In this document: positions 33,998 through 43,001 of the stretch, in pieces
Numbering within the stretch: the stretch's first letter is position 1
Layout of the letters: the number at the start of each line of letters is the position of its first letter
NCBI RefSeq assembly: GCF_051131705.1
Contig: NZ_CP180316.1
Coordinates: 1,116,001-1,180,000, forward strand
DNA from: Arthrobacter_M sp030063245
Lineage (GTDB): Bacteria; Actinomycetota; Actinomycetes; Actinomycetales; Micrococcaceae
Direction: 5' to 3'
Length of the DNA stretch: 64,000 bases
Program-made: the position numbers and the translations under genes
The notes under the pieces: generated by a model
Database searches by the model: none
The model's input: only the letters and a program-made list of their open reading frames with translations
What the model was told of the DNA's origin: nothing

Positions 33998-35455
33998 TCA
34001 TTGTGGAGCCGACGAAGATCCGCGTGGTCCGGCTTCTTCCGCAGCACCGACCGCCGCCTGCCGCGCGGCCTGCCGACTGCGATACCACTTGGTTCCGGCA
34101 ATGACGACGACGGCGGCAACCAGTCCCAGCCTCGCCACGAGTTGCCCATAGGGCTGGGCCCCGGTGAAATACATCATCGCCAGCACCGGGGGAATGGTGA
34201 GGAATTCATAGCGCCGGCTCAGCACGACGAAGGGCAGGAGCACAAGCGCATACCAGGGGTAGCTGGGGCTGGCGATCAGGAGCGTGCCGCCGATCATCAG
34301 CACCTGCTTGTCCCACGGCCGTTCCGGATCCACCCGGCGCCAGACGTACACGGCCAGCGCCGCCAGCAGCAGAACGCCGGCCGGCACGGCCCAACTCTGC
34401 GGCAGCACCAGCCGCAGCAGCGTGAAGCGCGGACTGTCCTTGCTCCGGTAGCCCTCCTCGGTCAGGTAACCCGGCAGGAAGCCGATCACGGCCCAGCCGT
34501 TGGCCAGCAGATACGGCAGGTAGAGCACGGTGAACGAGGCCATCGCCGCCAGCACAAAGCGCAGCGGCCGCCGGTACAGCAGCGCCGGTGCAGCGATCGC
34601 GGGGATCAGCTTGGCGGCCACCGCGGCACCGAAGGCCGCACCGGAAGCCAGCGCCCTGCCGCGCACCAACAGCAGCACTGCGGCCGTAACCAGCGCGGCC
34701 CCGAGGACGTCCACGTGCGCGTTGTTGATGGCCTCGAAGAGCACCAGCGGAGACCAGGCCCACCAGACCGCCTGGTGCAAGGGCCGGCCGGTGCGGCGCA
34801 GGAAGCGCAGCAGCAGGACGGTCACGGCGAGGCTGAGGGCGAAGCCCGCCAGCTGGAACGCCAGCAGGCCTGCCCCGGCGCCCGGAAGCAGCCGGACGGC
34901 CAGGAAATAGATCTCCGCCAAGGCTGGGTAGATGGTGGGCACATGCGGCCGGTTGATCGCTGTGCACAGCGGCGTGCCGCCGGGAACGGCCGTGGTGGCC
35001 TCCGTTCCGCTGGGGAACAGCTTTGCCGTACAACTGCCGTCAGCGGCCGCCGGCTGGAACAGCCACCCCGGCCGCAGCCGTTGCAGCGCCTCATCGGCGG
35101 GAACGTAACGGTACGGGGAAACGCCCACCGTCTGGACAATCCCGTCCCAGGCATACCGGGCCGCGTCGTTGCTCGTGGCCGGAGCTGCGGATATGGCCGC
35201 ACCGCCCAGCAGCAGAGATCCGAGGACGACGACGGCGGCCGCACGGCGGGCGGGAATCCGGCGGACCGCCACCGCGGTGGGAACAAAGACGGCCCACGCT
35301 GCCAGGGTGCCGACCGGAGAAACCCATTCCGCCCCGGCGTCCTGGGTTACGGTCCAGAAGATGACGGCGGCCAGCCCGAAGAGCAGGGCCAGCGGGAGCA
35401 GCCACTGATGCAGCGCCGAGTTGCCGCCACCCGGTCCATCCGGTGTTTCGCTCAC
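33998..35455 (-). CDS. Polyprenol-phosphate mannosyltransferase-like GT-C membrane protein
   Basis: A protein of about 485 residues with 11-13 membrane helices. It resembles the DUF2029/GT87 and MptB-type GT-C glycosyltransferases of actinobacteria, which use polyprenyl-phosphate sugars. Supporting segments are SNDAARYAWDGIVQTVGVSPYRY in the first external loop (acidic catalytic residue), RPHVPTIYPALAEIYF and PSYPWYALVLLP near the end. GTG 35455 was chosen because AGGA (35463-35466) lies 7 nt upstream; ATG 35485 is an alternative. The sugar and acceptor are not determined. Confidence 0.75.
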   Translation of the reverse strand: MSETPDGPGGGNSALHQWLLPLALLFGLAAVIFWTVTQDAGAEWVSPVGTLAAWAVFVPTAVAVRRIPARRAAAVVVLGSLLLGGAAISAAPATSNDAARYAWDGIVQTVGVSPYRYVPADEALQRLRPGWLFQPAAADGSCTAKLFPSGTEATTAVPGGTPLCTAINRPHVPTIYPALAEIYFLAVRLLPGAGAGLLAFQLAGFALSLAVTVLLLRFLRRTGRPLHQAVWWAWSPLVLFEAINNAHVDVLGAALVTAAVLLLVRGRALASGAAFGAAVAAKLIPAIAAPALLYRRPLRFVLAAMASFTVLYLPYLLANGWAVIGFLPGYLTEEGYRSKDSPRFTLLRLVLPQSWAVPAGVLLLAALAVYVWRRVDPERPWDKQVLMIGGTLLIASPSYPWYALVLLPFVVLSRRYEFLTIPPVLAMMYFTGAQPYGQLVARLGLVAAVVVIAGTKWYRSRQAARQAAVGAAEEAGPRGSSSAPQ

Positions 35456-35556
35456 ATACCGATCCTGCACCGTCACGACCGTCATTGGGAGCCGGAACGG
35501 CCCACCGTTCGGATTTCGTAAGGTCTGGACGGGGTGCCGGAGGCGCCAGAAGCTAC

Positions 35557-35587
35557 CCGACATCCGCAATCACGCTGCGGATGTCGG
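35557..35587 (-). terminator. 12-bp hairpin terminator
   Basis: CCGACATCCGCA (35557-35568) and TGCGGATGTCGG (35576-35587) form a perfect 12-bp stem with a 7-nt loop, about 130 nt after the stop of the minus-strand gene at 35720. A second perfect 9-bp inverted repeat, CCATGGTCA/TGACCATGG (35616-35624 and 35652-35660), lies between. Confidence 0.65.
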
Positions 35588-35719
35588 CCAGGATGCGTGC
35601 ACCTGCGGCGCCCCCCCATGGTCACGGAGATGTTCCCATGAGACGCCGCCCTGACCATGGAACACCGCTCTCTGGACTACGCCGGAACCTTGAGCAGGAA
35701 AAGGCGGCGCTCGAAAAGA

Positions 35720-36196
35720 TCAAGCCCTCTCAACCCACGGGGGAAGCCGTCGCCGTTTCGGCGAGGTGTTTCGCTTGTGTTGCTGGCGTTCGGCGATCAC
35801 GACACCGGCGGTGGTCGCGGCGGCAAGGCCCAGGAGGAACCCCAGCAAATTCAGCGTGTAGGGCAGGGTCAACGCGGTGGGCGTTCCGGTGCGGGGCGCC
35901 GTATAGATCAGTGGCATTACAACGAGCAGGACGACCCCGCCGATGACGAGGGCCAGACGGATCAGGTACCTTCCGGCCCGTGAGAGTTTCCGGGCAAGAA
36001 ATACCGTGAGGGCTCCCATGATGAGCAGAGCCGGTACGAATAGACCGTCATGAAGGATCACGCTGCCGGCCAGCCACACTATGATCCCCACGATCTGGCC
36101 CGGCGGCACCTTCGTCGCAATCCCGTAGATGCCCCAGGCCAGGGGCAGGAGGCCAAGGACTATGAGGAGGATCCGGGACTTTCTCAAATCGGTCAT
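35720..36196 (-). CDS. Hypothetical membrane protein
   Basis: A 158-residue protein with four hydrophobic helices (about 9-26, 34-60, 73-95, 108-132 by eye) and a very basic C-terminal tail (RQQHKRNTSPKRRRLPPW). No characterised family is recognised. ATG 36196 has GGAGG about 10 nt upstream and lies 2 nt after the stop of the oxidoreductase gene, so it may be an accessory membrane subunit; this is inferred from operon position only. Confidence 0.65.
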   Translation of the reverse strand: MTDLRKSRILLIVLGLLPLAWGIYGIATKVPPGQIVGIIVWLAGSVILHDGLFVPALLIMGALTVFLARKLSRAGRYLIRLALVIGGVVLLVVMPLIYTAPRTGTPTALTLPYTLNLLGFLLGLAAATTAGVVIAERQQHKRNTSPKRRRLPPWVERA

Positions 36197-36198
36197 CC

Positions 36199-37359
36199 CT
36201 ACCGTACCTCCAGGCTGGATAGCCACTTTGTCTGCAGCACACCGGGTCGGTTGGGGGCGATCAGGCGTGCCGGGTAGCCGTGTTCAAGGTCCAGGGGCTG
36301 ACCATTGACGTCCAGGGCGATGAGGGTCAGCTCATCCCACGCGTACTCGCGCGGTACCTGGGCCCCGGTGTAGGCGCCCTCGGTTTCCAGGGAACGGACC
36401 TCGGCCGCTTGCCGGGGATCGGCCCCCACCATGGCCAGAAGCTCCCGGACGCGGACACCGCCCCAGCGCGCGTTTTGGCTCCAACCCTCAACACAGGCGA
36501 TCGGCAGAACCACCTCGGTTTGCGGCATCGCACGGAGCTCGGCCAGGGTGAACATGCGCGTGAGGTCCTTATTGATGACCTTCAGGGCCCATGCGGGGTC
36601 CGTGGCGGGTGCGTGGATCTTCGCCTCCGCGGCCGTCCGGTTCACCGGCAGTGCGGCGGGGCCTTCCCCCGGGCGGCGCGGCGCGAACAGATCGACGGGG
36701 CCCAGGGCAGGTATCGCCTGCCCGATGGTGGTCACGGTCAGAACCGCCGCCGCGGCGACAATCGCGCCCACGAAGCCGCGGCGCGAGGTTAGCACTTCGT
36801 GCTCGACGGCCGTGGCGGGACGGGAGGCCCGCCAGTGTGCGTGGATCAGGGGCAGTTTCACCCCGATATGGATGACCAGCGACCCAACGATAATCCAGGC
36901 CAACCAGAAGTGCACCTCGCGGAAACTGAACGGCCACGGATACCATTTATAAACGTTAAGCAGACCCATTCCGAGTTCGAGCACGGAACTGGCGACGAAG
37001 AGAGCAATCGATGCCCTCTCGACCGCGCTCCTGACCCCGGTGATCACCGGCCAGCTGAAGAGCTTCGGATAGACCGTCCACAACTTGGCCAGCAGGAGCG
37101 GAATGCAGGCAACACCGGTGACCACATGCGTGCCCTGGCTGAGACGGTAGAGCCAGGTCGGTCTGGCCAGCACCGGTTGCCACGGTAACGGGTCCTGCAG
37201 GAAGTGGGAGTACAACCCGGTGAAAAAGCAGGTCACAAAGGCTACTCCGAGTAACCGGCCCACCACCACGGCCGTCCGCGGGGAATGCAGCGTTGAAGTG
37301 AAACTGCCCTGCAGCCACCCGAAGATCTTCCGCAGCAGCCAACCAAGGAACCTTCGCAT
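36199..37359 (-). CDS. Membrane-anchored molybdopterin-dependent oxidoreductase (sulfite oxidase fold)
   Basis: A 386-residue protein with an N-terminal four-helix, cytochrome b561-like membrane domain (histidines in GTHVVTG, VHFWLAW and LVIHIGVKLPLIHAHW). A fifth anchor with a twin-arginine-like SRRGFVGAIVAAAAVL follows, then an Oxidored_molyb domain. The molybdenum-ligating cysteine is in VVLPIACVEGWSQNARW, and GYPARLIAPNRPG is a family signature. The C-terminal dimerisation domain is absent. Electrons probably pass between the Mo site and the membrane haem; the substrate is unknown. It needs the cofactor made by the moa/moe genes of this window. Confidence 0.85.
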   Translation of the reverse strand: MRRFLGWLLRKIFGWLQGSFTSTLHSPRTAVVVGRLLGVAFVTCFFTGLYSHFLQDPLPWQPVLARPTWLYRLSQGTHVVTGVACIPLLLAKLWTVYPKLFSWPVITGVRSAVERASIALFVASSVLELGMGLLNVYKWYPWPFSFREVHFWLAWIIVGSLVIHIGVKLPLIHAHWRASRPATAVEHEVLTSRRGFVGAIVAAAAVLTVTTIGQAIPALGPVDLFAPRRPGEGPAALPVNRTAAEAKIHAPATDPAWALKVINKDLTRMFTLAELRAMPQTEVVLPIACVEGWSQNARWGGVRVRELLAMVGADPRQAAEVRSLETEGAYTGAQVPREYAWDELTLIALDVNGQPLDLEHGYPARLIAPNRPGVLQTKWLSSLEVR

Positions 37360-37722
37360 ACGTCCATTTCATCAGCGCGGCGCCGGGCGGGGAAGGAGGT
37401 AATCCTTACGATATGCGTACCAAACCGACCCGAAGGGGCGCGTCGGGGAATATTGTCGGACGGTGCCGGTGGACGCCCTTTATTGATCCTTGGCAGCCCC
37501 CGGGCAAGTCCATAGTCTTCGGCGCCCGACACCCGGGCATCTGGGTAGGCTTGACAGTGCAGACTCGCCGCCGCAGTCTGGAGCGAAGGGACCGGCGCCG
37601 GACGTGAGAAAGAATTGGAGCCTGGGATGTCATGGCGTGCCACTCCGTGGCCGCGGCACCATGTGATCCGGACAGCCGGCTGAATAAAGATTCTCCCACC
37701 CGAACAGATTATGGAGCCGTTC
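37360..37722. other. Intergenic region before the HAD gene
   Basis: About 360 nt between divergent genes. It contains TTGACA (37551-37556), a possible -35 with only a poor -10 downstream, and CAGACT-N9-AGTCTG (37560-37580). AAGGAGGT (37393-37400) is embedded in a 5-bp inverted repeat, AAGGA/TCCTT. A 64-codon plus-strand frame at 37413 has poor spacing to that ribosome site and an Arg-rich product; I do not call it a gene. Confidence 0.45.
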
Positions 37723-38403
37723 ATGAACGATCCAGTAGCCGTGATTGTTTTTGATGTCAATGAAACCCTCTCGGACATGTCACCCATGGGGGACCGGTTC
37801 GCTCAGACCGGAGCCCCGGCGTTGCTGGCCAAAGTGTGGTTCGCAGCACTCCTGCGGGACGGTTTCGCCCTGGCTGCCGCCGGCGGCGGTGAAAAGTTCG
37901 CCGTGATAGGCGCCGAATCACTGCGCGTAACACTGACGGGCCTGCCGTTGAACTGCACCATCGACGAAGCCGTCGACCACATCATGGAAGGCTTCGCAGC
38001 CCTGACCCTTCATCCGGACGCAGCAGGAGGGGTCCGCGCCCTTAAGGCCGCCGGATTCCGGTTGACTACCCTCACCAACGGTTCGACCCGTGTGGCAGAA
38101 AAGCTGCTCAGCGACGCCGGCATCCTGGGTGACTTCGAAAAGCTGCTCTCCGTCGAGGACGGCCCCGGCTGGAAACCGCTCCGTGGCGCTTACGACTACG
38201 CCGCACAAAGCTGCGGGTTGGAAACGGCCCGCATGCTGCTCACCGCCGTCCACCCCTGGGACATCCATGGCGCCGCGCATGCCGGCATGCGCACAGCATG
38301 GATCAACCGTACCGGCACCCCCTACCCCGCATATTTCACACCACCCGACTTCACCATCAGCACCCTTGACGAACTCGCCCCACTCCTGACCGCCGGCCCA
38401 TGA
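37723..38403 (+). CDS. Haloacid dehalogenase type II-like HAD hydrolase
   Basis: A 226-residue HAD-superfamily protein. Motif I is VIVFDVNETLSD with Asp as nucleophile, motif II threonine is in TTLTNGST, and the motif III/IV region is KPLRGAYDYAAQSCG and HPWDIHGAAHAGMRTAWINR, as in L-2-haloacid dehalogenases. ATG 37723 has GGAG (37713-37716) 6 nt upstream and is preferred over an ATG 12 nt earlier. Substrates of such chromosomal HAD proteins are usually not haloacids, so the enzyme name is only the family name. Confidence 0.88.
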   Translation: MNDPVAVIVFDVNETLSDMSPMGDRFAQTGAPALLAKVWFAALLRDGFALAAAGGGEKFAVIGAESLRVTLTGLPLNCTIDEAVDHIMEGFAALTLHPDAAGGVRALKAAGFRLTTLTNGSTRVAEKLLSDAGILGDFEKLLSVEDGPGWKPLRGAYDYAAQSCGLETARMLLTAVHPWDIHGAAHAGMRTAWINRTGTPYPAYFTPPDFTISTLDELAPLLTAGP

Positions 38404-38413
38404 GGCCGGCGGT
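38389..38413. terminator. Hairpin across the HAD stop codon
   Basis: ACCGCCGGCC (38389-38398) pairs perfectly with GGCCGGCGGT (38404-38413) around a 5-nt loop that includes the TGA. It can serve the HAD gene and, in the other direction, the methyltransferase operon that ends 190 nt away. No T-run. Confidence 0.6.
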
Positions 38414-38598
38414 GTGCCCGAATGGGTCGGCGCCCTTGGCCCACCACCACGCCGGTACGGGCCATACTCCTCCACGCCCCGGTCTGCTGCGCCTGGCACC
38501 GTTCCAGGGGACCGGACGTGCTCTGACTTTCCGTAAAACCAGTCAACCAGAGGGATAGATCATTATTGCCTAAGACCGAACAGGGACTCCGATACGCG

Positions 38599-39318
38599 CT
38601 AATTCCGGCGGACAAGCCGGCAGAAGACACGCTGCTGGAATCCGCCGGTGCTCACAATCCTCCAGCCGGCTGCAGCGGCGTGGACAGCCAATGCGCCGGC
38701 GCCGACACGGGACCATGGAAACGCTTCGCTGACGTGGCCCGAAGCATCCTCCAGCACCGCCTGGTAGGCCAGATCCAGTTCAGCACGCGGATCCACCTCG
38801 ACGAGGATGCTGCCTTGCGCGTCCAGCAGCTGCGCCAGCCTGGCGAGCAGGGCGGCGGCATTGCCGCCGATGCCGATGTTCCCGTCCAGCAGCAGGGCCG
38901 ATCCCCACCGGCCTTCCTGCGGCAGTGGGTCAAAAATGGAGCTGTTGAGCGCCACGGCACCGCGGGCGCGGGCGTGCACTACCGCAATCTCACAGGTATC
39001 TACGCCCACGGCTTCTAGATCCAAACCGGCAGCCGCAATGAGCATCCGGCCGGGACCGCAGCCCACGTCCAGGACCGGCCCGCGGGCGCCGTGCAGCAGG
39101 GCGCATTCGGCGGCGCCCGCGGGAGCGCACCAATCCCGAAGCTGGAACCGCCGGGGAACGGCTCCCATAGTGACCTCCACCGGCATGGTGCCCTCCACCG
39201 GCCGGAGAACCAGGATTCCGGCACCTTGGCGGAGCCCTCGCGCATACGGTTCCTCGCGGCCTTGGCCAAAAAGCCGGCGCGGAGGTTTGACGGTGGTCCG
39301 GGCTGCCTGCGTGCTCAT
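38599..39318 (-). CDS. Class I SAM-dependent methyltransferase
   Basis: A 239-residue protein with the Rossmann-type SAM-binding motif VLDVGCGPGRM (about 82-92), an acidic loop GVDTCEIAV and a GSALLLDGNIGIGGN segment. Related genes are often found beside DUF2064 (TIGR04282-type) and molybdopterin-oxidoreductase genes in actinobacteria, as here. The ATG overlaps the stop of the DUF2064 gene (ATGA). The methyl acceptor is unknown. Confidence 0.85.
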   Translation of the reverse strand: MSTQAARTTVKPPRRLFGQGREEPYARGLRQGAGILVLRPVEGTMPVEVTMGAVPRRFQLRDWCAPAGAAECALLHGARGPVLDVGCGPGRMLIAAAGLDLEAVGVDTCEIAVVHARARGAVALNSSIFDPLPQEGRWGSALLLDGNIGIGGNAAALLARLAQLLDAQGSILVEVDPRAELDLAYQAVLEDASGHVSEAFPWSRVGAGALAVHAAAAGWRIVSTGGFQQRVFCRLVRRN

Positions 39319-39770
39319 ATGGAATCCTCCAGCGGATCAAGGGAGCGGGTCAGGCCCCGGACGTCGTCCGCGAACGGAATACCCGGGCATTCCTGCGGGA
39401 CCTTGAGGGCCGCACGGACGGCGTCAACGTCGGTCAGCACCGGAACCAGGCCGGCGCTGATCCCGGCATGATGCAGCCGCGCCAGCTGATGAGCTCCGGT
39501 GGTCGGCGTGGACATCGGCACGCAGCGGACCAGGTGTCCGTCCGGTTGGTGCAGCGCCAGAGCCCGGAAGCCACCGTCGTGCGCCGGACCGAGCCAGGAA
39601 CTGAACCGACCCTCCGGGCCGGACCAGTCCTCCAGCCCCTTGTCCCCCGACGACGGGGTCCCGTCCATCACCAGCAATCTGCTGCTGGCGGCGCTTGGCA
39701 CGACGACGACGGCGGCCCTTCTTCGCTGGGAGCCGTCCGGCGTGCGGACGCGGGCCAGCTGTGCGGACAT
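39315..39770 (-). CDS. DUF2064 (TIGR04282-type) nucleotidyl/glycosyltransferase, N-terminally shortened
   Basis: The C-terminal half is clearly DUF2064: SWLGPAHDGGFRALAL, RCVPMSTPTTGAHQLARL and LVPVLTDVDAVRAAL. The first about 85 residues of the family, with the PGRVKTRL nucleotide-binding motif, are missing, and the usual MDTPQ motif reads MDGTPSS. The product (about 151 residues from ATG 39770) is therefore probably inactive, or the gene is a remnant. The frame continues upstream to 39896 without family resemblance. Confidence 0.65.
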   Translation of the reverse strand: MSAQLARVRTPDGSQRRRAAVVVVPSAASSRLLVMDGTPSSGDKGLEDWSGPEGRFSSWLGPAHDGGFRALALHQPDGHLVRCVPMSTPTTGAHQLARLHHAGISAGLVPVLTDVDAVRAALKVPQECPGIPFADDVRGLTRSLDPLEDSI

Positions 39771-39956
39771 GTCTCGGGCCGCGGCACCGCACGGGGATGC
39801 GGGGACTTCATTGATCAAGGGCTTTTCCTTCACCCTTTGACGGTAGGAGCATGGCCGCCGTTCCGGCCCGGCGAAATCCTTACGGAACGGGGACAAATGC
39901 GCATCCGGGCCCCTGCACCGCTGCCGAAGGGGCGGGGCGAACCTATGCTGGGAGGG

Positions 39957-40113
39957 TGAACAGTCCGAAGTTTTCCGCCGGACCCGCCGGGGTGCGCAAC
40001 CGCCGCATTCTTGTGGGCGGGGACGCGCCGGGTACGGAGGGCGACCGGATCATGGGCCTGGAAATGGGTGCGGACGACTACATTGCAACAGTCAGCCAAG
40101 GAGATCCATCATG
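39957..40113 (+). pseudogene. Response-regulator remnant with internal deletion
   Basis: GTG 39957 follows GGGAGG and begins a response-regulator-like start ending in RNRRILV, but the next residues jump to GTEGDRIMGLEMGADDYIA, the end of a receiver domain (normally followed by KPF). About 60-70 residues, including the phospho-acceptor Asp, and the whole DNA-binding domain are absent. Its stop region overlaps the ATG of the downstream oxidoreductase, which once may have been its operon partner. Confidence 0.65.
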
Positions 40114-41811
40114 AGCATCCGCACCAGATCCGGGCTAACCGGACACGGCGGGCTGCCGGGAGATGCGGGCGGACCGGGCGACGGCGGTGGCCGCGGAACC
40201 CCGGGCGGCCCCTCCGGCACTGGGGGTTTGGGAGACACCGGCCGGACGGGCCGCACCGAGCGGCGGCGGCTGACGCGGTGGGCCGGGGCCTGCGGCCTGG
40301 TCGCCGGGGCCCTGGGCGTGGCCGCCGGCGAGCTGACCGCCGCGGCCGTCAGCCCGTCCCTCTCGCCGATCACCGCCGTCGGTGGGGTGGCGATCGATGC
40401 GATGCCGCCTGGGGTGAAGGACTGGGCCATTTCGCTGTTCGGCACCTCGGACAAGCTCGCGTTCCTGCTGGCCATGTGCCTGGTCATCGCGGCGCTGGCC
40501 GTGCTGGGCGGCATCGTTGAGCTCCGCCGCAAGTTCACCGGCCTGGCCGGCTTCGCCTTTTTTGGCATCATCGGCGTCGTTGCCGTGCTCACCCGCGCGC
40601 AGAGCACGACGGCGGCCATCGCACCGCCGCTGGTCGCGGCGGGGCTGGCGGTCGTCTTCCTCACGGCCTTCCGGAACCGGCTGCTGGAATGGATGCCGCG
40701 CGATGCGCTGCCGGGTTCGACAGCCGCCGCCGGTCCATCGGCCCCAGGGCGGCGCAAGTTCCTCACGTCGATAGGCGTCGGCGCGGCCGTGGCCGTGGTC
40801 GCCGGCTTCGCCGCCACAGTGGTGCGCTCTACCGCGATCGGCATAGCCCAGGCGCGGGCCAATCTCGTACTTCCAGGGCCCGTTACGGCCGTGCCACCGC
40901 TTCCCGCCGGTGCGGCGCTGGCGCTTCCCGGCATTGCCCCCTTGGTGACACCCAACGCCGACTTTTACCGGATCGACACCGCGCTGGTCGTCCCCTCCGT
41001 GAACCCGGACAGCTGGACGCTGACGGTCAACGGCATGGTCGACCACGAGGTGGAAATCGATTTGAAGACACTGCTGGCGAAGCCGCTGATGGAGAATTAC
41101 ACCACTCTCGCCTGCGTGTCCAACGAGGTTGGCGGCGACTTGGTGGGGAATGCGAAATGGCTGGGCTGGCCGGTGCGTGAGCTGCTGGCGCTGGCCGGCG
41201 TTCAGCCCGGCGCGGACATGGTCCTCTCGCGCAGCACGGACGGTTTCACGGCCGGCACGCCGCTGGAGGCCATGACGGATGCGCGTAACGCGGTCATCGC
41301 CGTCGGCATGAATGGCCAGCCGCTGCCGCAGGAACATGGTTTTCCAGCGCGGCTGGTCGTGCCGGGGCTGTATGGTTTTGTTTCCGCCACCAAGTGGGTC
41401 ACCAGTCTGACGGTCACGAGGTTTTCGGACGAGAAAGGCTATTGGTCCACGCGCGGCTGGTCGGATCACGGACCCATTAAAACGGAGTCCAGGATCGACA
41501 CTCCGCGCGATGGCACTTCGCTGAAGACGGACACGGTGGCCGTCGGTGGTGTCGCGTGGGCCCCCCAGAAGGGCATTTCGAAGGTTCAGGTTCGCGTTGA
41601 TCAGGGGGAGTGGCAGGACGCGGTGCTGGGCGGTGGCATTTCGAAGGACACGTGGGTGCAGTGGACGATCCGGCTTAGTCCGGGTGCCGGCCAGCATGAG
41701 CTGCAGGTCAGGGCATTCGACGGCGCCGGCCAGCCGCAGACCGATCAGGTGGCCCAGGTGGTGCCGGACGGGGCCACCGGTTATCACACAATCACCGTGC
41801 ACACGAGCTGA
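40111..41811 (+). CDS. Membrane-anchored molybdopterin-dependent oxidoreductase
   Basis: A 566-residue protein. A Gly-rich N-terminal stretch (about 10-45) is followed by about five membrane helices, then a sulfite-oxidase-fold Mo domain with the Mo-ligand cysteine in YTTLACVSNEVGGDLVGN. GFPARLVVPGLYGF and a C-terminal Mo-co dimerisation domain (SRIDTPRDGTSL; VQVRVDQGEWQDAVL) follow. AAGGAG (40098-40103) precedes the ATG by 7 nt. Actinobacterial relatives commonly accompany methyltransferase/DUF2064 genes. Substrate unknown; the catalytic domain is probably outside the membrane. Confidence 0.88.
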   Translation: MSIRTRSGLTGHGGLPGDAGGPGDGGGRGTPGGPSGTGGLGDTGRTGRTERRRLTRWAGACGLVAGALGVAAGELTAAAVSPSLSPITAVGGVAIDAMPPGVKDWAISLFGTSDKLAFLLAMCLVIAALAVLGGIVELRRKFTGLAGFAFFGIIGVVAVLTRAQSTTAAIAPPLVAAGLAVVFLTAFRNRLLEWMPRDALPGSTAAAGPSAPGRRKFLTSIGVGAAVAVVAGFAATVVRSTAIGIAQARANLVLPGPVTAVPPLPAGAALALPGIAPLVTPNADFYRIDTALVVPSVNPDSWTLTVNGMVDHEVEIDLKTLLAKPLMENYTTLACVSNEVGGDLVGNAKWLGWPVRELLALAGVQPGADMVLSRSTDGFTAGTPLEAMTDARNAVIAVGMNGQPLPQEHGFPARLVVPGLYGFVSATKWVTSLTVTRFSDEKGYWSTRGWSDHGPIKTESRIDTPRDGTSLKTDTVAVGGVAWAPQKGISKVQVRVDQGEWQDAVLGGGISKDTWVQWTIRLSPGAGQHELQVRAFDGAGQPQTDQVAQVVPDGATGYHTITVHTS

Positions 41812-41834
41812 TCGGCCCGGCACCCGCGGGCTGA
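41812..41834. terminator. Hairpin between convergent oxidoreductase and modC
   Basis: TCGGCCCG (41812-41819) pairs with CGGGCTGA (41827-41834), one G.U, around a 7-nt loop, directly after the oxidoreductase stop and before the modC stop on the other strand. It may act in both directions. Confidence 0.55.
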
Positions 41835-41840
41835 CCGGCC

Positions 41841-43001
41841 CTAATGTGCCTTGACCGGGAAAACCTTGGCCGGGAATACACGGACAGCGGCAGACTTGAC
41901 CACGAAATATGCGACGCTCCCGGCGGTGAGATCAAGCTCCGCGGCGGCGGACAAGGTCACGTCGGCCGCGAGGCCGCCAGCCCGGATCCGGATCTGATCC
42001 CCATGTGGTTCCAGATCGCTGATGCTGACCTCAAAGGCGTTGCGCGGGCTGCCGTGGACAGGGTCGCGGAACACCGAGACGTCGGACGGGCGGAAGACGG
42101 CGACGCCCGCCTCGCCAAGGACTGCGGCACCGTCGGGCGGCCCGGTGATGCTCATCCCGGAAGCGGTGATGATCCCGTGGCCGGTGACGGTTCCGGTGAC
42201 CTGATTCAACCCGGCCAGGCCGGCGGCAAAGCGGCTCTGCGGCCGTTCCAGGACACGCCTTGTTGGCCCTTCCTCGACGATTTTTCCGCCCTCGAGCACA
42301 ACGACCCGATCCGCCAGCACGAGGGCATCCACCACGTCATGGGTGACAATAATGGAGCGCCGGCCAGCGAGTACGCGTTTGAGCAACTTGCGCAGCAACG
42401 GCGCCACCGCGATGTCCAGTGCGGCCATCGGCTCGTCCAGAAGTAAGAGGTCCGGCTCCGCTGCGAGGGCGCGGGCGAGGGCGATCCGCTGCGCCTGGCC
42501 TCCGGAAAGCTCGCCCGGACGCCGGGACGCCAGCTCCAGAGCTTCCACCTCGACCAGCCAATGCCGTGCAGTCTGCCGGGCGTCGGCCCTGCCGGCCCCT
42601 GCCGACCGGGGGCCGAAGGCCACATTTTCAAGCACGCTCAGATGCGGGAAAAGCAGCGGCTCCTGCGCCAGCAGGGCGATTTTCCGGTCGTATGGCGGAA
42701 CCCATTGCGCTGCCGTGCGCTGGAACGGCGTGGATGGCCCTGCTGCTCCGGCGCTCCGGCCCGCTGCGCCACCACCATGGGGCCTGCCGTCGTCGGCCAC
42801 GGTTCTGCCGTAGTCGAACAGTACCCGCCCGTCCAGTTCGGCGCGTCCGGAACTGGGCCGGAGCAGGCCCGCGATGACGGCGAGCAGGGTGGATTTACCG
42901 GAACCATTGGGGCCCAGGACGGCAACTGTTTCGCCGTCGTCCACGCGCAGGGAAACCTCGAGCGCTCTTGCGGCCACACCGGCCGTGATGGTGAATGTCA
43001 C
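41841..43001 (-). CDS. modC: Molybdate ABC transporter ATP-binding protein
   Basis: A 386-residue ATPase with Walker A LGPNGSGKST (about 33-42), signature LSGGQAQRIALARAL, Walker B LLLLDEPMAALD and switch VTHDVVDAL. A C-terminal TOBE/Mop-like domain (about 270-386) senses molybdate in this family. Its ATG overlaps the modB stop (ATGA). It completes a modABC operon that begins with a molbindin-HTH regulator. Confidence 0.92.
   Translation of the reverse strand: MTFTITAGVAARALEVSLRVDDGETVAVLGPNGSGKSTLLAVIAGLLRPSSGRAELDGRVLFDYGRTVADDGRPHGGGAAGRSAGAAGPSTPFQRTAAQWVPPYDRKIALLAQEPLLFPHLSVLENVAFGPRSAGAGRADARQTARHWLVEVEALELASRRPGELSGGQAQRIALARALAAEPDLLLLDEPMAALDIAVAPLLRKLLKRVLAGRRSIIVTHDVVDALVLADRVVVLEGGKIVEEGPTRRVLERPQSRFAAGLAGLNQVTGTVTGHGIITASGMSITGPPDGAAVLGEAGVAVFRPSDVSVFRDPVHGSPRNAFEVSISDLEPHGDQIRIRAGGLAADVTLSAAAELDLTAGSVAYFVVKSAAVRVFPAKVFPVKAH

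Noticed and set aside
35443..35946. Plus-strand frames between the GT-C gene and the small membrane gene
   Set aside because: They cross a strong 12-bp hairpin and lie antisense to genes on both sides; composition is Arg/Pro-rich.
37413..37607. 64-codon ORF between the oxidoreductase and HAD genes
   Set aside because: The ribosome site is 12 nt away, the product is Arg-rich without a fold pattern, and no family was recognised.
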